Assembly (NCBI RefSeq): GCF_014637795.1
Contig: NZ_BMFD01000004.1
Coordinates: forward strand, 243,898-307,897
From: Belliella aquatica
GTDB taxonomy: Bacteria > Bacteroidota > Bacteroidia > Cytophagales > Cyclobacteriaceae
DNA length: 64,000 nt
Direction: 5' to 3'
Each line of letters opens with the position of its first letter. Within the stretch, counting starts at the first letter, position 1. Below, piece after piece: positions 62,331-64,000 of this stretch. The position numbers and the translations under genes were made by a program. Under the pieces are notes generated by a model. That model made no database searches and was not told the DNA's origin. It saw nothing but the letters and a program-made list of their open reading frames with translations.

Positions 62331-63332
62331 ATGAAATCAATCGTACTAAATACAGATCTTGAAGATAAAATCGCACTTGTTGAGTTAGAAATTCCAGGTC
62401 TAGCAGAAGATGAAGTATTGGTCAGGGTAAAAGCGGCAGCATTGAATCACCGAGACGAATGGTGTCGACAAGGGCTTTATCCTGGATTGAAAAACGGAGT
62501 TGTATTGGGTTCAGATGGAGCAGGGATTATTGAAAAAGTTGGAGCAAAGGTAGATTCATCTTGGATTGGGCATGAAGTACTTATTAATCCATCTAATAAT
62601 TGGGGAGAAGATGCTAAAGCTCAAGCAAAGGATTTTTCGATTTTAGGAATGCCCGAAAACGGTACTTTAGCAGAATTTGTAAAAGTTAAAGCGGACAGGG
62701 TTCATGCAAAGCCTAAGCATCTGAACTGGGAAGAAGCGGCTGCTTTACCTTTAGGAGGACTGACTGCATTTCGCGCTGTGATGGTTCAAGGTGCATTGTC
62801 AAGAGGGCAGAAAGTTTTGGTAACAGGTTTTGGTGGAGGCGTAGCGCAATTTGCGACGCAATTTGCTATAGCAGCTGGAGCTGAAGTTTATGTGAGTAGT
62901 AGTTCAAAGGATAAACTTGACGTAGCAAAAGAGTTAGGAGCAAAAGGAGGGTTCAATTACACCGATGAAGCTTGGACAAAGCAGGCTTTGGAGCAAACAG
63001 GTGGATTTGATCTGATCATAGATAGCGCGATGGGGGATACTTTGAATAATTTAATCAAAGTCAGTTTACCTGGTGGAAAAATTGTTTTTTATGGAGCAAC
63101 CAAAGGTAATCCATCATCAGTTGATGCTAGAAAGATTTTTTGGAATCAATTGCATCTGATAGGAAGTACTATGGGTTCAGACGAAGATTTTGATGCCATG
63201 CTGAAATTTGTTGAGGGAAGAAATGTCAAGCCTGTCTTAGATCAGATTTTTGCTCCAGAAGAGGCTGTATTTGCATTTGATAAAATGAAAGCCGGACAGC
63301 AACTAGGTAAAATAGTCATTAAGTTCAGTTAG
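62331..63332 (+). CDS. Medium-chain dehydrogenase/quinone oxidoreductase-type protein
   Basis: The 333-residue MDR-family enzyme has 'HRDEWCRQGLYPG', 'VVLGSDGAGIIEKVG' and the NADPH turn 'VLVTGFGGGVAQFATQFA' ('G.GGV..FA'). The structural-zinc cysteine lobe is missing, so it is of the quinone reductase/YhdH-like side rather than a true zinc alcohol dehydrogenase. It reduces quinones, enones or aldehydes with NADPH; the substrate cannot be told. It converges on the small TPR gene with a two-base gap. Confidence 0.88.
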   Translation: MKSIVLNTDLEDKIALVELEIPGLAEDEVLVRVKAAALNHRDEWCRQGLYPGLKNGVVLGSDGAGIIEKVGAKVDSSWIGHEVLINPSNNWGEDAKAQAKDFSILGMPENGTLAEFVKVKADRVHAKPKHLNWEEAAALPLGGLTAFRAVMVQGALSRGQKVLVTGFGGGVAQFATQFAIAAGAEVYVSSSSKDKLDVAKELGAKGGFNYTDEAWTKQALEQTGGFDLIIDSAMGDTLNNLIKVSLPGGKIVFYGATKGNPSSVDARKIFWNQLHLIGSTMGSDEDFDAMLKFVEGRNVKPVLDQIFAPEEAVFAFDKMKAGQQLGKIVIKFS

Positions 63333-63334
63333 TT

Positions 63335-63667
63335 TCAATCTAAGTCATTTTCAATCAAGAAGTTTTGGTAGGTGTTTTGAAGCTCTCTTAATGCATGGGC
63401 ATCGTTTTGAGTTTTTGCCAAAGCTATTCCGCTTTCATATATTTTTTTGGCATCCTCGATCAAATTCATTTCAGAATACAGAGAAGCAGCATGAAAATAG
63501 GTAGGTAGGTAAACCTTGAACTCATTTAAGAGTTTATTAAAATAGAACAAAGCCTGTTCTGGATTTTGTGTTCTAAATTCCAACGCAAGCGCGTACCAAT
63601 TAAAAGGATTTTCGGGCTCTTGTTCAGCATAACTTTTAAGTGCTTCAATGCGGGACAAATTGCTCAT
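63335..63667 (-). CDS. Small TPR protein
   Basis: The 110-residue protein is little more than two to three tetratricopeptide-type helix pairs ('NPFNWYALALEFRTQNPEQA', 'PTYFHAASLYSEMNLIEDAK') and has no signal peptide, so it is cytoplasmic. It is divergent from etfB. Its partner is unknown. Confidence 0.85.
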   Translation of the reverse strand: MSNLSRIEALKSYAEQEPENPFNWYALALEFRTQNPEQALFYFNKLLNEFKVYLPTYFHAASLYSEMNLIEDAKKIYESGIALAKTQNDAHALRELQNTYQNFLIENDLD

Positions 63668-63741
63668 GGTTTCTTTTTAATTAAAGGCTTAATCACTAAA
63701 TTCACGCAATTTATAAAAATTAAATAACCTAAATATACATA

Positions 63742-64000
63742 ATGAAAATTCTTGTCTGTATTACACACGTACCGGATACCACATCCAAAATTCAGTTTAC
63801 TGACAATAACACCAAATTTGATAAAAATGGTGTTCAGTTTATCATCGGCCCATATGATGATTACGCATTAGCGAGAGCAGTAGAGCTGAAAGAACAATTA
63901 GGCGCGACTTTGACAGTTTTGAATGTAGGAGAAGCAGAAACTGAGCCGACATTAAGAAAAGCATTAGCCATAGGTGCTGATGATGCTATCAGAGTTAATT
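63742..64000 (+). CDS. etfB: Electron transfer flavoprotein beta subunit (5' part)
   Basis: The first 86 codons are in the window, and the gene runs off the edge. 'MKILVCITHVPDTTSKI' and 'GPYDDYALARAVELKE' are the wording of EtfB. With EtfA, expected next, it passes electrons from acyl-CoA dehydrogenases to the quinone pool. It starts at ATG 63742. Confidence 0.92.
   Translation, partial: MKILVCITHVPDTTSKIQFTDNNTKFDKNGVQFIIGPYDDYALARAVELKEQLGATLTVLNVGEAETEPTLRKALAIGADDAIRVN

Noticed and set aside
1-64000. tRNA, rRNA or prophage genes
   Set aside because: No T-arm-like or conserved rRNA text was seen in the spacers, and no phage structural or integrase genes are present.

Overview
The window is a piece of a chromosome from a member of the Bacteroidota, most likely of the order Cytophagales (a Cyclobacteriaceae-type organism such as Algoriphagus or Belliella; the genus is my inference). 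Pointers are the type IX secretion plug protein (DUF5103) at the left edge, a PUR-type DUF3276 protein, the gene order pdxA - DUF177 - rpmF - fabH - efp - accB - accC, promoters of the Bacteroidota type (TTTG, about 20 bases, TAnnTTTG), weak Shine-Dalgarno sequences with several TTG or GTG starts, and an AT-rich composition. Nearly everything is ordinary chromosomal housekeeping and metabolism. I see no rRNA, tRNA, prophage, plasmid or CRISPR array.

Layout. 1-2360: DUF5103 gene flanked by repeat-rich, G-poor spacers. 2362-5995: minus-strand block with a stand-alone Cas6-like protein, ychF, an AI-2E permease and DUF3276, with a three-way-junction inverted repeat between the last two. 5996-7734: a 253-bp higher-order tandem array of REP-like palindromes next to a single-domain HUH (Y1) transposase, followed by a second repeat family. 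7735-12440: ferredoxin and acyl-CoA reductase (divergent), a 7TM-PAS histidine kinase and an AtoE-type fatty acid permease. 13026-16610: aconitase and a phosphate-selective-type porin. 16756-22833: a soluble multi-PAS hybrid histidine kinase, a TPR lipoprotein translationally coupled to a second AI-2E permease, and a cation efflux protein with a cysteine-rich tail. 22834-23625: a 28-residue membrane peptide and a hairpin cluster. 23626-34587: M3 oligopeptidase, membrane and TPR proteins, an Lrp regulator, NUDIX hydrolase, MATE exporter, thioesterase, exported M24 peptidase, lysoplasmalogenase-like protein and MFS exporter. 34707-43285: prfB with its programmed +1 frameshift, ilvE and pduO-type adenosyltransferase, an ABC ATPase, a large membrane-TPR protein, gatC, plsC and a group II truncated haemoglobin. 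43362-51437: the fatty-acid and translation cluster (accC, accB, efp, fabH, rpmF, DUF177, pdxA), then rsmA and mgtE. 51558-64000: an exported flavodoxin-like protein, prolyl oligopeptidase, glutamate dehydrogenase, a serine hydrolase, a DnaQ-type exonuclease coupled to an Mpl-like Mur ligase, dnaB, a zinc-type/quinone oxidoreductase, a small TPR protein and the start of etfB.

Most promising for new biology: (i) the orphan Cas6-like RNA-binding protein with no array or other cas genes; (ii) the REP-like higher-order array beside the HUH transposase; (iii) the long branched inverted repeat at 5559-5637; (iv) a free-standing small-RNA candidate at about 54868-54960 with its own -7 element, internal hairpin and terminator; (v) the 28-residue membrane peptide gene. 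The G-poor spacers at 1-424, 1688-2361 and 12440-13025 share related text and are probably one class of dispersed intergenic sequence.
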